From assembly GCA_903953195.1 (NCBI GenBank), contig CAJBIS010000169.1:1-12899 (forward strand): a DNA stretch of 12,899 bases, in the 5' to 3' direction. The notes beneath the pieces are model-generated. The model searched no databases, had not been told where the DNA came from, and worked only from the letters and a program-made list of their open reading frames with translations. The stretch is from an uncultured Actinomycetes bacterium. Its GTDB lineage: Bacteria > Actinomycetota > Acidimicrobiia > Acidimicrobiales > Microtrichaceae. Position 1 is the stretch's first letter, and every line of letters starts with the position of its first letter. Shown here in pieces: positions 5,739 to 12,894 of this stretch. The translations under genes were made by a program, and so were the position numbers.

Positions 5739-6701
5739 GTGACTCGACTCCGACGCGTGATGCTGTTCATCGCAGCCGTCGTCGCGGCGGCCGGTGTGGC
5801 GGCCTGCGGCGGAGACGGCAACTCGGGTGACTCGTCGGCGACGGCGCCGGGATCGACTGATACATCGACCACCACCACGACCACACCGCTCGGCACCGGG
5901 GACGGGACCACGACGATGCGCACCGAGACGTTCACCGATCCCTCCCGACCCACGGGTGACACGCCGGGACGGGTGCTCCCCACCGACATCTACGTGCCCG
6001 GTGGCACCGGCCCGTTCCCGATGATCGTCCACGCCCACGGACTCGCCGGGAACTCGCAGAAGTTCTCCGAGCTCCTGAGCGCATGGTCGAAGGCGGGGTA
6101 CGTGGTGGTCGCCCCGAACTTCCCCCTCACGAGCGATGCCATCCCCAATGATCAGCGGAGCGTCGAGGACGTCGTCAACCAACCCGCTGACCTCCGTTTC
6201 GTCACCGATCAGGTGCTGGAGATGAATCAGCAGGGAGGCGCGCTCGCCGGATTGATCGATCCGGACCGGCTCGGACTGTCGGGCCTGTCCCTCGGTGGTG
6301 CCACGGCGTACGCCAAGTTGTTCCACCCGTGTTGCGTCGACGAGCGGTTCCGTTCCGCCATCCTGATGTCGGCGTTCACGTTCCCCATGCCGGGCGGCGA
6401 GTTCACCTGGGGCCGCCGGTTCCCCGTGCTCGTGTTCTCCGGAACGGCGGACACCAGCATCCCGATCGCCGTGCAACAGCAGGCGATCGATCAGCTCCCC
6501 GGTCCGACCTGGGCGGTGACCCTCACCGACGGCACGCACGCGTGGCCGTTCGAGAACACCCCGTCACCGCACGATCAGCTCGTCATCGACACGACGCTCG
6601 ACTTCTGGGCCGGCACGCTCCGGGACGACGCCGCGGCACTCACCTCGGTGACCGCTGCGGCAACGGTGCCCGGGCTGTCGTCGGTGGCCGTCACGCCCTG
6701 A
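5739..6701 (+). CDS. Secreted lipoprotein alpha/beta hydrolase (PAF-AH/PETase-like layout)
   Basis: 320 residues. The N-terminus is a lipoprotein signal: R-L-R-R, a hydrophobic stretch (7-20) and a lipobox GVAAC with C23 as the lipidated residue. A Ser/Thr/Gly-rich linker (24-60) then tethers the enzyme to the outer face of the membrane. The catalytic fold runs about 65-295: an HAHG oxyanion loop (98-101), nucleophile S184 in GLSLGG, acid D238 in GTADTSIP and H267 in GTHAWPF. This order and the NFPLTS loop resemble platelet-activating-factor acetylhydrolase/dienelactone-hydrolase and polyester-hydrolase groups; ester hydrolysis is likely, substrate unknown. C198-C199 might join a disulfide. 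GTG 5739 is chosen for the positively charged signal start and the -10-like box just upstream; ATG 5760 would lose the charged residues. It converges on the esterase gene 44 bp away. Confidence 0.9.
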   Translation: MTRLRRVMLFIAAVVAAAGVAACGGDGNSGDSSATAPGSTDTSTTTTTTPLGTGDGTTTMRTETFTDPSRPTGDTPGRVLPTDIYVPGGTGPFPMIVHAHGLAGNSQKFSELLSAWSKAGYVVVAPNFPLTSDAIPNDQRSVEDVVNQPADLRFVTDQVLEMNQQGGALAGLIDPDRLGLSGLSLGGATAYAKLFHPCCVDERFRSAILMSAFTFPMPGGEFTWGRRFPVLVFSGTADTSIPIAVQQQAIDQLPGPTWAVTLTDGTHAWPFENTPSPHDQLVIDTTLDFWAGTLRDDAAALTSVTAAATVPGLSSVAVTP

Positions 6702-6717
6702 TCGCCACGCCCTGATC
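6692..6717. repeat. Tandem duplication across a stop codon
   Basis: CACGCCCTGATC occurs twice at a 14-bp period (6692-6703 and 6706-6717). The first copy contains the TGA stop of the lipoprotein hydrolase gene; the second lies in the convergent gap. Confidence 0.75.
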
Positions 6718-6745
6718 CATCTCGATCACGGCGGGAACGGCGCGT

Positions 6746-7999
6746 TCAGCTGCGACGGTCGGCGCAGCGCACCGCGGCGGCACCGATCTGGGCGATCCGC
6801 AGGTCGCCCACCGGTGTCCCGCTTCCTCGATTGCACACGTAGGCCACGCTGAGCTCGCGGGTCGGATCGCACCAGGCGCCGGACCCGCCGAGACCGAAGT
6901 GACCGAAGGCGGTCCCGATCGTTCCGCCGGTGGTGAACACCCGGTGGTAGCCGAGCCGCCAGTCCATGGGCATGACAAGGACCAGATCGCTCCCTCTGCG
7001 GTGGATCTCGGACATCGTGTCGACCCGTTCGGGTGCAACCAGTCGAACGCCGTCGATCGCGCCGCCACCGGCGAGCGCGCCGTACATCTTGGCGAGCGAC
7101 CGGGCGGTGAAGAACCCGTTGGCCGCAGGCACCTCGGCGTCCATGACGTCAGGACCGGCGAGCACCGCGTCCACGCCGCGTGGCGCCAGCGCATTCGCCA
7201 GGCGCCGGGTGTTGACCGGCACCGGCAGGGCCGAGACGACCTTGCCCATCTGCTTGGACACCCGCTTCTCGATTCGCCGCAGCGGCTTCCACGGCGAGCG
7301 GGGCAGCGAGACGGGTTCGAGCGTCGCCACGCGATGCCGTTCGGAGCGCGGCAGACCGACCGACATGCCGTCGACCTCCAGCGGCTTGGCGATCTCCGTG
7401 TCGACGAACTCGGCGACCGCCTGACCGGACACCCGGCGGACCAGCTCGCCGGCGAGCCAGCCGTACGTGAGCGCGTGGTAGCCGTGCTTCGTGCCGGGCT
7501 CGTAGGCCGGCGCGGCCGAGGCGAGTGCATCGGTCATGTACTCCCAGTCGAGCATCGAGCTCGCATCGGGTACCAGGCTCCGGATCCGGTGCAACCCTGA
7601 CGAATGCGTCAGCACGTGCGCCACCGTCACGCGGCCCTTGCCGTTGCGCGCGAACTCGGGCCAGTAGGTCGCAACGGGTTCGTCGTAGTCGATGAGTCCA
7701 CGGTCGGCGAGCATGTGCACCGCCGTCGAGACCACACCCTTGGTGGTCGAGAAGCACATGGTGAGCGTGTCCCGCTGCCACGGCGCCGGACCCCCGTCGG
7801 CGAACTCGTCGCGGGTCCCACCCCACAGGTCGACCACCTTCACGCCGCGGTGGTAGATCGCCACCGCCGCACCGCCCGTGGTCCGGCCGAGCTGCTTGCG
7901 GAACGTGCTGCGCACGTCATCGAAGTCGTCGTGGACCGCACCGGAGACCGGGCCGTCGAACACCTCGGTCCCCGCTGTCGCTGCGTCGCCATGCCCCAT
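6746..7999 (-). CDS. Beta-lactamase-fold serine esterase (EstB/LipL-like)
   Basis: 417 residues; ATG at 7997-7999 with AGGA about 9 nt upstream. It belongs to the class-C beta-lactamase/penicillin-binding-like serine hydrolases. The SxxK motif is S84-T-T-K87 (CFSTTKGVVS). The Tyr motif is Y174 in GYHALTYGWL, where YHA replaces the YxN of true beta-lactamases. The third motif is FGHFGLGGS (366-373, with H367). These variants are typical of bacterial carboxylesterases and of mycobacterial LipL/LipP-type proteins rather than antibiotic-hydrolysing enzymes. No signal peptide is apparent, so it is probably cytosolic and acts on acyl esters or lactones; the substrate is unknown. A 19-bp palindrome overlaps its promoter. 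It follows the FAD enzyme gene on the same strand with 100 bp between, long enough for its own promoter. Confidence 0.9.
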   Translation of the reverse strand: MGHGDAATAGTEVFDGPVSGAVHDDFDDVRSTFRKQLGRTTGGAAVAIYHRGVKVVDLWGGTRDEFADGGPAPWQRDTLTMCFSTTKGVVSTAVHMLADRGLIDYDEPVATYWPEFARNGKGRVTVAHVLTHSSGLHRIRSLVPDASSMLDWEYMTDALASAAPAYEPGTKHGYHALTYGWLAGELVRRVSGQAVAEFVDTEIAKPLEVDGMSVGLPRSERHRVATLEPVSLPRSPWKPLRRIEKRVSKQMGKVVSALPVPVNTRRLANALAPRGVDAVLAGPDVMDAEVPAANGFFTARSLAKMYGALAGGGAIDGVRLVAPERVDTMSEIHRRGSDLVLVMPMDWRLGYHRVFTTGGTIGTAFGHFGLGGSGAWCDPTRELSVAYVCNRGSGTPVGDLRIAQIGAAAVRCADRRS

Positions 8000-8004
8000 A
8001 GAGA

Positions 8005-8023
8005 GATTCCTACCCTAGGAATC
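8005..8023 (-). promoter_or_regulatory. 19-bp palindrome overlapping the esterase promoter
   Basis: The arms GATTCCTA and TAGGAATC are perfect and flank CCC. Read on the reverse strand, the centre gives TAGGGT, a fair -10 box that would start transcription near 8005, five bases before the ATG. An operator here would block the promoter. The regulator is not evident. Confidence 0.5.
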
Positions 8024-8065
8024 CGACGAACCGGCATGGGCGATCCTGCTCATCGGCTGGATCGT

Positions 8066-8094
8066 CGGGCCCGGTCCCCGGGTCCGGTGGCCCG
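8066..8094 (-). terminator. Possible terminator of the FAD enzyme gene
   Basis: A 6-bp-arm GC hairpin (CGGGCC and GGCCCG) begins 5 bp past the stop codon at 8100-8102 on the reverse strand. There is no T-run and the loop is long, so support is weak. Confidence 0.3.
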
Positions 8095-8099
8095 GCGGA

Positions 8100-9311
8100 T
8101 CAGGCCGGAGCCCGTGTGGCGCGCAGCACCGGATCGGCGGCGGCGAGCACCCGATCGGCGGTCCGCATGGTCCATCCGCCCGCACCCGGGGTCGACGAGT
8201 CGACGAGGTTGCCCATCACCTGCAGCGTGATGTTCGCGATGCCCTGGGTGCCGACCGCGAAGCGCAGGCCGGTGCGCAGCAGGAACGGGTGGCCGATCAG
8301 GAACGAGAAGCGACGACCGGTCCGCAGGAAGGCGTCGAAGCGCTCACCGATGATGCGGTCGTAACGGACCGGCACCGTCACCGGGTCCTCGAGGAACAGT
8401 TGCGACGCGAGCATCCCGGACTCCAGCCCGTAGTCGATGCCCTCGCCGTTCATCGGGTTGACGAGCCCGGCCGCATCGCCGACCGCGACCCAGCCGGGAC
8501 CGTGCCGACGAATCGAACTCATCGGCAGCCGCCAGGCGCGGGGTCGTTCCAGGTCCTCGCCGAGCTCCCAGTCGTCCTGCACCAGCGATCGATAGCTGTC
8601 CTGCAGACGGTTCAGGTTGAGCTGCTTGAACCCCTTCATGGTCGACAGCGCGCCGACGCCGATGTTCACGGTGCCGTCTCCGGCCGGGAAGATCCAGCCG
8701 TAGCCGGGAACCGGCGTGCCCGACGCGTCGCGCAGGGTGAGACATGCCTCGAGGTAGCGCTCGGCGTGGCGTGGCGACGACGCGTACGTGCGGATGGCCA
8801 GACCGAACGGCTCACGCGGGTCCCGCTCGGCTCCGAGCATCCGCGCCACTGCTCCCGGGGCGCCGGCCGCGACGACCACCAGGTCCGCACGCCACTCCGT
8901 GTCGTTGGCGCGCACGCCGACGACACGGTTCCCGTCGACGACCGGCATCGCCTCGTGACCCCAGCGCAGCTCGGCGCCGGCCTTCTCCGCGAGCTCCATC
9001 AGGCGCTGGTCGAGTCGGCGGCGGGGCCACACGGCGCCGTGGGCCGGGAACGGTGCGATCCCGGGCCAGTCGAGTTGCCGGACCGTGTCGTTCGCGACCA
9101 TGCGCAGGCCGTCGATCCGGTGGGCGTCGTCGAGTTCCACGCCGAGTTCACCGAGCGCCTTGACCGCACGTGGCGTGAGGCCGTCACCGCAGATCTTGTC
9201 GCGACCCATCAGGCCCTTCTCGAACACCGTGACCCGCGCACCGGCGTCGGCGGCGACGATGGCGGCGGCCGCACCGGCCGGACCGCCGCCGATCACCAGA
9301 ATGTCGCGCAC
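8100..9311 (-). CDS. Geranylgeranyl reductase-family FAD oxidoreductase (possibly MenJ-like)
   Basis: 403 residues from GTG at 9309-9311, giving MRDILVIGGGPAG, the usual start of the family. In-frame GTGs at 9323 and 9329 add 4 or 6 residues and cannot be excluded. Residues 8-13 (GGGPAG) form the FAD dinucleotide-binding loop, with E31 at the end of the second strand. DKICGDGL (38-45) is the characteristic K-C-G motif. PGYGWIFP (202-209) is the substrate-pocket YxWxFP motif. GDAAGLVNPMNGEGIDYGL (278-296) is the second FAD motif. Family members saturate isoprenoid double bonds; in actinobacteria the best-known role is menaquinone reduction (MenJ), otherwise archaeal-type or carotenoid-linked lipids. 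Without neighbouring menaquinone genes I do not assign the substrate. It is divergent from the aldo/keto reductase gene with about 80 bp between. Confidence 0.92.
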   Translation of the reverse strand: MRDILVIGGGPAGAAAAIVAADAGARVTVFEKGLMGRDKICGDGLTPRAVKALGELGVELDDAHRIDGLRMVANDTVRQLDWPGIAPFPAHGAVWPRRRLDQRLMELAEKAGAELRWGHEAMPVVDGNRVVGVRANDTEWRADLVVVAAGAPGAVARMLGAERDPREPFGLAIRTYASSPRHAERYLEACLTLRDASGTPVPGYGWIFPAGDGTVNIGVGALSTMKGFKQLNLNRLQDSYRSLVQDDWELGEDLERPRAWRLPMSSIRRHGPGWVAVGDAAGLVNPMNGEGIDYGLESGMLASQLFLEDPVTVPVRYDRIIGERFDAFLRTGRRFSFLIGHPFLLRTGLRFAVGTQGIANITLQVMGNLVDSSTPGAGGWTMRTADRVLAAADPVLRATRAPA

Positions 9312-9380
9312 GTGAGGACTCACCCCCACAGTCTGCGACCTCGACGGCATCTGCGGTAGTCCGGGTGCACGTCGGCGTGA

Positions 9381-9386
9381 TTGGAT
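9381..9386 (+). promoter_or_regulatory. Candidate -10 box (TTGGAT) for the aldo/keto reductase
   Basis: TTGGAT ends 6 bp before ATG 9393, the same spacing as the candidate box of the lipoprotein hydrolase gene. No good Shine-Dalgarno precedes the ATG, which suits a leaderless transcript. The hexamer is a weaker match. Confidence 0.35.
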
Positions 9387-9392
9387 GCACCC

Positions 9393-10397
9393 ATGGAACA
9401 TCGCTACCTCGGCACCAGCGGCCTCAGACTCAGCGCCATCAGCTACGGCAACTGGATCACCCACGGCGGCCAGATCGACGACACCGCCGCCATCTCGTGC
9501 GTGCACACGGCGCTCGATCTGGGCATCACGACGTTCGACACGGCCGACGTGTACGCCGAGACCCGGGCCGAGTCGGTGCTCGGTCGGGCACTCGCCGGCG
9601 TGCGCCGGGAGGGCCTCGAGATCTGCACGAAGGTGTACTTCCCGACCGGAACCGGCGTGAACGACCGTGGCCTGTCCCGCAAGCACATCATGGAGAGCTG
9701 CGAGGCGTCGCTCCGCCGTCTCGACACCGATCACATCGACCTGTACCAGGCGCACCGCTTCGACACCGAGACGCCGCTCGAGGAGACCATGACGGCGTTC
9801 GCCGATCTGGTTCGACAGGGCAAGGTCGGTTACCTGGGCACGAGCGAGTGGACCGCCGATCAGTTGCGCGCCGGTCGGGCCCTCGCGGATGAGCTGCGGG
9901 TGCCGCTCGTGTCGAACCAGCCGCAGTACTCCATGGTCTGGCGGGTGATCGAGGGCGAGGTGGTGCCGACGTGTCGGGAGCTCGGCATCGGCCAGATCGT
10001 CTGGTCACCGCTGCTGCAGGGTGTGCTCACGGGCAAGTACCTGCCGGGTGAGCCGCCGCCGGGTGACTCCCGGGCCGCGGGCGACGACGACTGGGCCCGG
10101 ATGATGGCCCTGTTCCTCAACGACGAGCTGCTCACCGCGGTGCAGCAGCTCCGTGCCCTGGCCGAGAGCGCCGGGTGCACGACCGCCCAGTTCGCGCTGG
10201 CGTGGGTGCTGCGCAACGACAACGTGACGTCGTGCATCGTCGGTGCGACGAAGCCCGCGCAGCTCGAGGACAACGTGGGAGCACTCGAGGTCGAACTGAC
10301 CGACGAACTCGTCGCCGAGGCGGACGCCATCCTGGCGCCGCACGTCCTGGACGACCCGGCGCTCACCGAGCAGTTCGCCCCGAAGGGTCGGCCCTGA
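9393..10397 (+). CDS. Aldo/keto reductase (Kv-beta/YghZ-like subgroup)
   Basis: 334 residues from ATG 9393 (MEHRYLGTSGLRLSAISYGN); the in-frame TTG at 9381 adds only four residues and lies within the -10-like box. This is a (beta/alpha)8 NADPH-dependent oxidoreductase with the full catalytic tetrad: D49 and Y54 in FDTADVYAE, K80 in EICTKVYF and H121 in LYQAHRFD. SNQPQYSMVWR and WSPLLQGVLTGKY are typical of the barrel strands beneath the cofactor, and CIVGATKPAQLEDN near the C-terminus is the usual phosphate-binding segment for the 2'-phosphate of NADPH. The closest groups by motif are AKR6/12/14 (voltage-gated potassium channel beta-subunit-like, YghZ). It reduces aldehydes or ketones; the substrate is unknown. 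It overlaps the methyltransferase gene through CTGA, so the two are probably co-translated. Confidence 0.95.
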   Translation: MEHRYLGTSGLRLSAISYGNWITHGGQIDDTAAISCVHTALDLGITTFDTADVYAETRAESVLGRALAGVRREGLEICTKVYFPTGTGVNDRGLSRKHIMESCEASLRRLDTDHIDLYQAHRFDTETPLEETMTAFADLVRQGKVGYLGTSEWTADQLRAGRALADELRVPLVSNQPQYSMVWRVIEGEVVPTCRELGIGQIVWSPLLQGVLTGKYLPGEPPPGDSRAAGDDDWARMMALFLNDELLTAVQQLRALAESAGCTTAQFALAWVLRNDNVTSCIVGATKPAQLEDNVGALEVELTDELVAEADAILAPHVLDDPALTEQFAPKGRP

Positions 10398-11017
10398 GCG
10401 GCGGCTGGTACGAGCGCGTCGTGCTGCCGCGCCTGGTCGAGGCGACCTGCGGCCAGCGCGACCTCGACCGTTGGCGTGAGCGCGCGGTCGCCGGGCTGAG
10501 CGGCGCCGTGCTCGAACTCGGCTTCGGTTCCGGGCTCAACGTCCACCTGTACCCGCCGGAGGTCACGACGGTGTTCGCCGTCGAGCCGTCGGAGGTGGCC
10601 CGACAGCGCTCGGCGTCGCGCATCGCCGCATCAGGTGCGAGCGTCGAGTTCGTGGGCCTCGACGGCGCGCAGGTTCCACTCGCCGACGACTCGTGCGACG
10701 CCGCGCTCTGCACGTTCACCCTGTGCACGATCCCCGATGCCGACGCCGCGCTCGCCGAGGTGCGGCGCATCGTCCGACCGGGCGGCACGTTCCACTTCCT
10801 CGAGCACGGCGAGGCCCCCGACGCCGGTGTCCGCAGGTGGCAGCATCGTCTGGACGGCGTCCAACAGCGCCTCGCCGGTGGGTGCCACCTGACCCGGGAC
10901 CCGACGACGCTCGTCACTGCTGCCGGGCTGGAGCTCGTCGAGGTCGAGCGGCGTTACGTGCGGGGTCCGAAGCCGTGGACGTGGTTCTCGGTCGGTCGGG
11001 CGGTGGTCCCGGCCTGA
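10394..11017 (+). CDS. Class I SAM-dependent methyltransferase (METTL7-like)
   Basis: About 207 residues. Motif I is LELGFGSGLN (40-49), motif II is FAVEPS (61-66), followed by VGLDGAQVPLADDSCD and FTLCTIPDADAALAEVRRIVRPGG, and then FLEHGEAPD. The GGCHLTRD segment (162-169) near the C-terminus is typical of the METTL7/UbiE-like group that methylates thiols or small lipophilic compounds. The family usually begins with a YxRxxLPRL helix, here WYERVVLPRL, which lies right after the reductase stop. No ATG, GTG or TTG lies there. A CTG at 10394-10396 gives MSGGWYERVV, overlaps the reductase TGA as CTGA and has GAAGGG about 7 nt upstream. The alternative GTG at 10421 removes the conserved WYERV. 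The product is soluble and the substrate is unknown. Confidence 0.88.
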   Translation: MSGGWYERVVLPRLVEATCGQRDLDRWRERAVAGLSGAVLELGFGSGLNVHLYPPEVTTVFAVEPSEVARQRSASRIAASGASVEFVGLDGAQVPLADDSCDAALCTFTLCTIPDADAALAEVRRIVRPGGTFHFLEHGEAPDAGVRRWQHRLDGVQQRLAGGCHLTRDPTTLVTAAGLELVEVERRYVRGPKPWTWFSVGRAVVPA

Positions 11018-11063
11018 CCCACCGCGACCGATCGGCCCGTTGACGCCGCCCGGATCCAGCCTC

Positions 11064-11098
11064 TTGACAGAGTTACAAAATTTGTTAGTTTGTAACTC
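11064..11098 (+). promoter_or_regulatory. TetR-alkB promoter with overlapping inverted-repeat operator
   Basis: A near-consensus -35 TTGACA (11064-11069) is followed after 16 bp by TAGTTT (11086-11091), a fair -10. An inverted repeat with perfect 10-bp arms, GAGTTACAAA (11070-11079) and TTTGTAACTC (11089-11098), with a 9-bp spacer, fills the space between the -35 and the ATG at 11099. It covers the -10, so a repressor bound here would block RNA polymerase. Size and symmetry fit a TetR dimer. The predicted transcription start is at or next to the ATG, so the message may be leaderless. This AT-rich island stands out from the GC-rich surroundings. Confidence 0.85.
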
Positions 11099-11698
11099 AT
11101 GGCCGACGAGACGCCCGACGAGCTCACCATCCGACAGCGGCTCATCGACGCCGCACTCACCACCGCCACCACCCACGGAATCGCCAAGCTGTCCATGGGT
11201 GACGTGGCCAAGCAGGCGGGGCTGTCCCGCCAGACGCTGTACCGCTACTTCCCGTCGAAGGAGGCGCTGGTCGCCACCGTGGTGCTGAGTGAGACCAGCA
11301 AGCTGGTCGACCGGATCTCGGCGGCGTCGGTCGACCTCGACGACCCGCAACAGGCACTCAGCGCGTCGCTGTGCACCGCCCTGCAGGTGCTGCGCAGCCA
11401 CCCATTGCTCGACCGGCTGCTGCGCACCGAGCCCGACGCCCTGGTCCCGATCCTCGCCACCGACAACGGTCCGGTCATGGTCCACGTCCGTGCCGTGGTC
11501 GAGTCGATCGTGGCCGAACGCACACCGGACGTCGCCGACGACCCGGTCGGCCGGCGTCGCTTCGCCGACGTCGTCACCCGACTGCTGATCAGCTACGCGG
11601 TCAGCGCCCCGGACGACCCACCCGAGGTGGTCGCCGACTACGTGTCCAACTTCCTCGTCCACGGCGCGCTCGCCGTCTCACCGGAGGTTCCCTCATGA
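11099..11698 (+). CDS. TetR/AcrR family repressor of the alkB operon
   Basis: 199 residues, the usual TetR length. The N-terminal helix-turn-helix spans about residues 11-57: IRQRLIDAALTTATTHGIAK, LSMGDVAKQAGLSRQTLYRYF, then PSKEALVATVV. QTLYRYF is the recognition helix. The C-terminal helical part (60-195) would form the dimer and ligand pocket and is not specific enough to name a ligand. No Shine-Dalgarno is present and the operator arm runs right up to the ATG, so it probably reads from a leaderless message. Its stop overlaps the alkB start as ATGA. It very likely represses itself and alkB, and a fatty acid, alkanol or acyl-CoA would be a plausible inducer; the ligand is an inference. Compare AlkU/AlkW-associated regulators of other actinobacteria, where the regulator usually follows alkB. 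Confidence 0.93.
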   Translation: MADETPDELTIRQRLIDAALTTATTHGIAKLSMGDVAKQAGLSRQTLYRYFPSKEALVATVVLSETSKLVDRISAASVDLDDPQQALSASLCTALQVLRSHPLLDRLLRTEPDALVPILATDNGPVMVHVRAVVESIVAERTPDVADDPVGRRRFADVVTRLLISYAVSAPDDPPEVVADYVSNFLVHGALAVSPEVPS

Positions 11699-12894
11699 GC
11701 ACCCTCACCACCACGATCGACGGCGAGGTCGTCCGCTGGAAGGACCACAAGCGCCACCTGTGGCTCTTCGGGCTGGTCGTGCCCCTGCTGCCGTTCGGTG
11801 CGGCCCAGTGGGTCGACTTCAGCGGCTGGGCGAACATCTTCTGGTACTCGGGGCCGATCTGGATCCTGGTCATGATCCCGATCCTCGACCGCATCTTCGG
11901 CGAGGACCGCACGAACCCGCCCGACTGGGCCGTCGAGCAGCTCAGCGCCGACCGCTACTACCGCTGGTGCACCTACCTGTTCCTGCCGCTGCAGTACCTG
12001 GCGCTGGTCTTCGCCTGCTGGATCGTCGCCACCAACGACCTCGCCTGGTGGCAGGAGCTCGGCTACGCGCTCACGGTCGGCACCGTCGGCGGCGTCGCCA
12101 TCAACACGGCGCACGAGCTCGGCCACAAGAACGTGCGCGCCGAGCGGATGCTGGCCAAGGTGGCACTCGCCCAGACCGGCTACGGACACTTCTACGTCGA
12201 GCACAACCGGGGCCATCACAACCGGGTCGCCACACCGGAGGACCCGGCGAGCTCCCGACTCGGCGAGTCGTTCTGGGAGTTCCTGCCGCGCACCGTCGTC
12301 GGCAGCGCCCGCTCCGCCTGGAACCTGGAGGCCAGGCGGCTGCGAGGACAGCACCAGCGCGTGTGGAGCCTGGGGAACGACGTGCTCACCGCCTGGGCGC
12401 TCAGCGTCGTGCTGCTCGTGACGCTGACGGCGGTCTTCGGCTGGGTCGTGCTGCCGTTCCTGCTCGTGCAGGCGGTCTTCGGGTTCTCACTGCTCGAGGT
12501 CGTGAACTACCTCGAGCACTACGGCCTGCTCCGCCAGCAGCGTCCGGACGGTCGCTACGAACGCTGCAACCCGCAGCACTCGTGGAACTCGAACCATGTC
12601 GCCTCGAACGTGATCCTGTACCAACTCGAGCGCCACTCGGACCACCACGCCCACCCGACCCGCCGCTACCAGGCGCTGCGGCACTTCGACGAGTCACCGC
12701 AGCTTCCGTCGGGGTACGGACTGATGCTCGGCGTCGCGTACATCCCGCCGCTGTGGCGGGCGGTCATGGACCGGCGAGTGCTCGCCCACTACGACGGCGA
12801 CGTCACGCTGGCGAACATCCACCCGCGGACTCGGGCCAAGGTGCTCGCCCGCTACGGGGCCGGGACGGCGGCGGCGACGGCCTCGACCGACTGA
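11695..12894 (+). CDS. alkB: Alkane 1-monooxygenase AlkB
   Basis: 399 residues, full family length. ATG 11695 overlaps the TetR stop (ATGA) and has GGAGG (11683-11687) 7 nt upstream. This integral-membrane non-haem di-iron enzyme hydroxylates the terminal methyl group of medium-chain n-alkanes, using electrons from rubredoxin and rubredoxin reductase. All signature histidine boxes are present: HELGHK (140-145), EHNRGHH (169-175) and LERHSDHHAHP (311-321), plus NYLEHYGLLR (271-280). Hydrophobic spans at about 22-40, 48-66, 94-112, 120-138, 230-248 and 249-268 fit six helices. No rubredoxin domain is fused at the C-terminus and the remaining 5 bases hold nothing, so the electron carrier must come from elsewhere, possibly just beyond the window. 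A broader alkane/ether/fatty-acid hydroxylase role within the AlkB family cannot be ruled out. Confidence 0.95.
   Translation: MSTLTTTIDGEVVRWKDHKRHLWLFGLVVPLLPFGAAQWVDFSGWANIFWYSGPIWILVMIPILDRIFGEDRTNPPDWAVEQLSADRYYRWCTYLFLPLQYLALVFACWIVATNDLAWWQELGYALTVGTVGGVAINTAHELGHKNVRAERMLAKVALAQTGYGHFYVEHNRGHHNRVATPEDPASSRLGESFWEFLPRTVVGSARSAWNLEARRLRGQHQRVWSLGNDVLTAWALSVVLLVTLTAVFGWVVLPFLLVQAVFGFSLLEVVNYLEHYGLLRQQRPDGRYERCNPQHSWNSNHVASNVILYQLERHSDHHAHPTRRYQALRHFDESPQLPSGYGLMLGVAYIPPLWRAVMDRRVLAHYDGDVTLANIHPRTRAKVLARYGAGTAAATASTD

Noticed and set aside
5688..6539. Reverse-strand open frame of 283 codons opposite the lipoprotein hydrolase
   Set aside because: The + strand has the signal peptide, lipobox and catalytic triad; the reverse frame is Arg/Gly/His-rich shadow.
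6746..7999. Antibiotic-resistance beta-lactamase
   Set aside because: It has no signal peptide; the YHA and GHFG variants of the second and third motifs match esterases of the EstB/LipL kind.
8289..9359. Long open frame antisense to the FAD oxidoreductase
   Set aside because: The opposite strand has clear FAD motifs throughout; this frame is a shadow with biased composition.
9312..9755. N-terminal extension of the FAD oxidoreductase
   Set aside because: It runs antisense through the aldo/keto reductase start, and the FAD-binding motif normally lies within the first ten residues.
10631..11662. Long reverse-strand open frame across the methyltransferase and TetR genes
   Set aside because: It crosses two well-supported genes and their promoter and has no recognisable domain.
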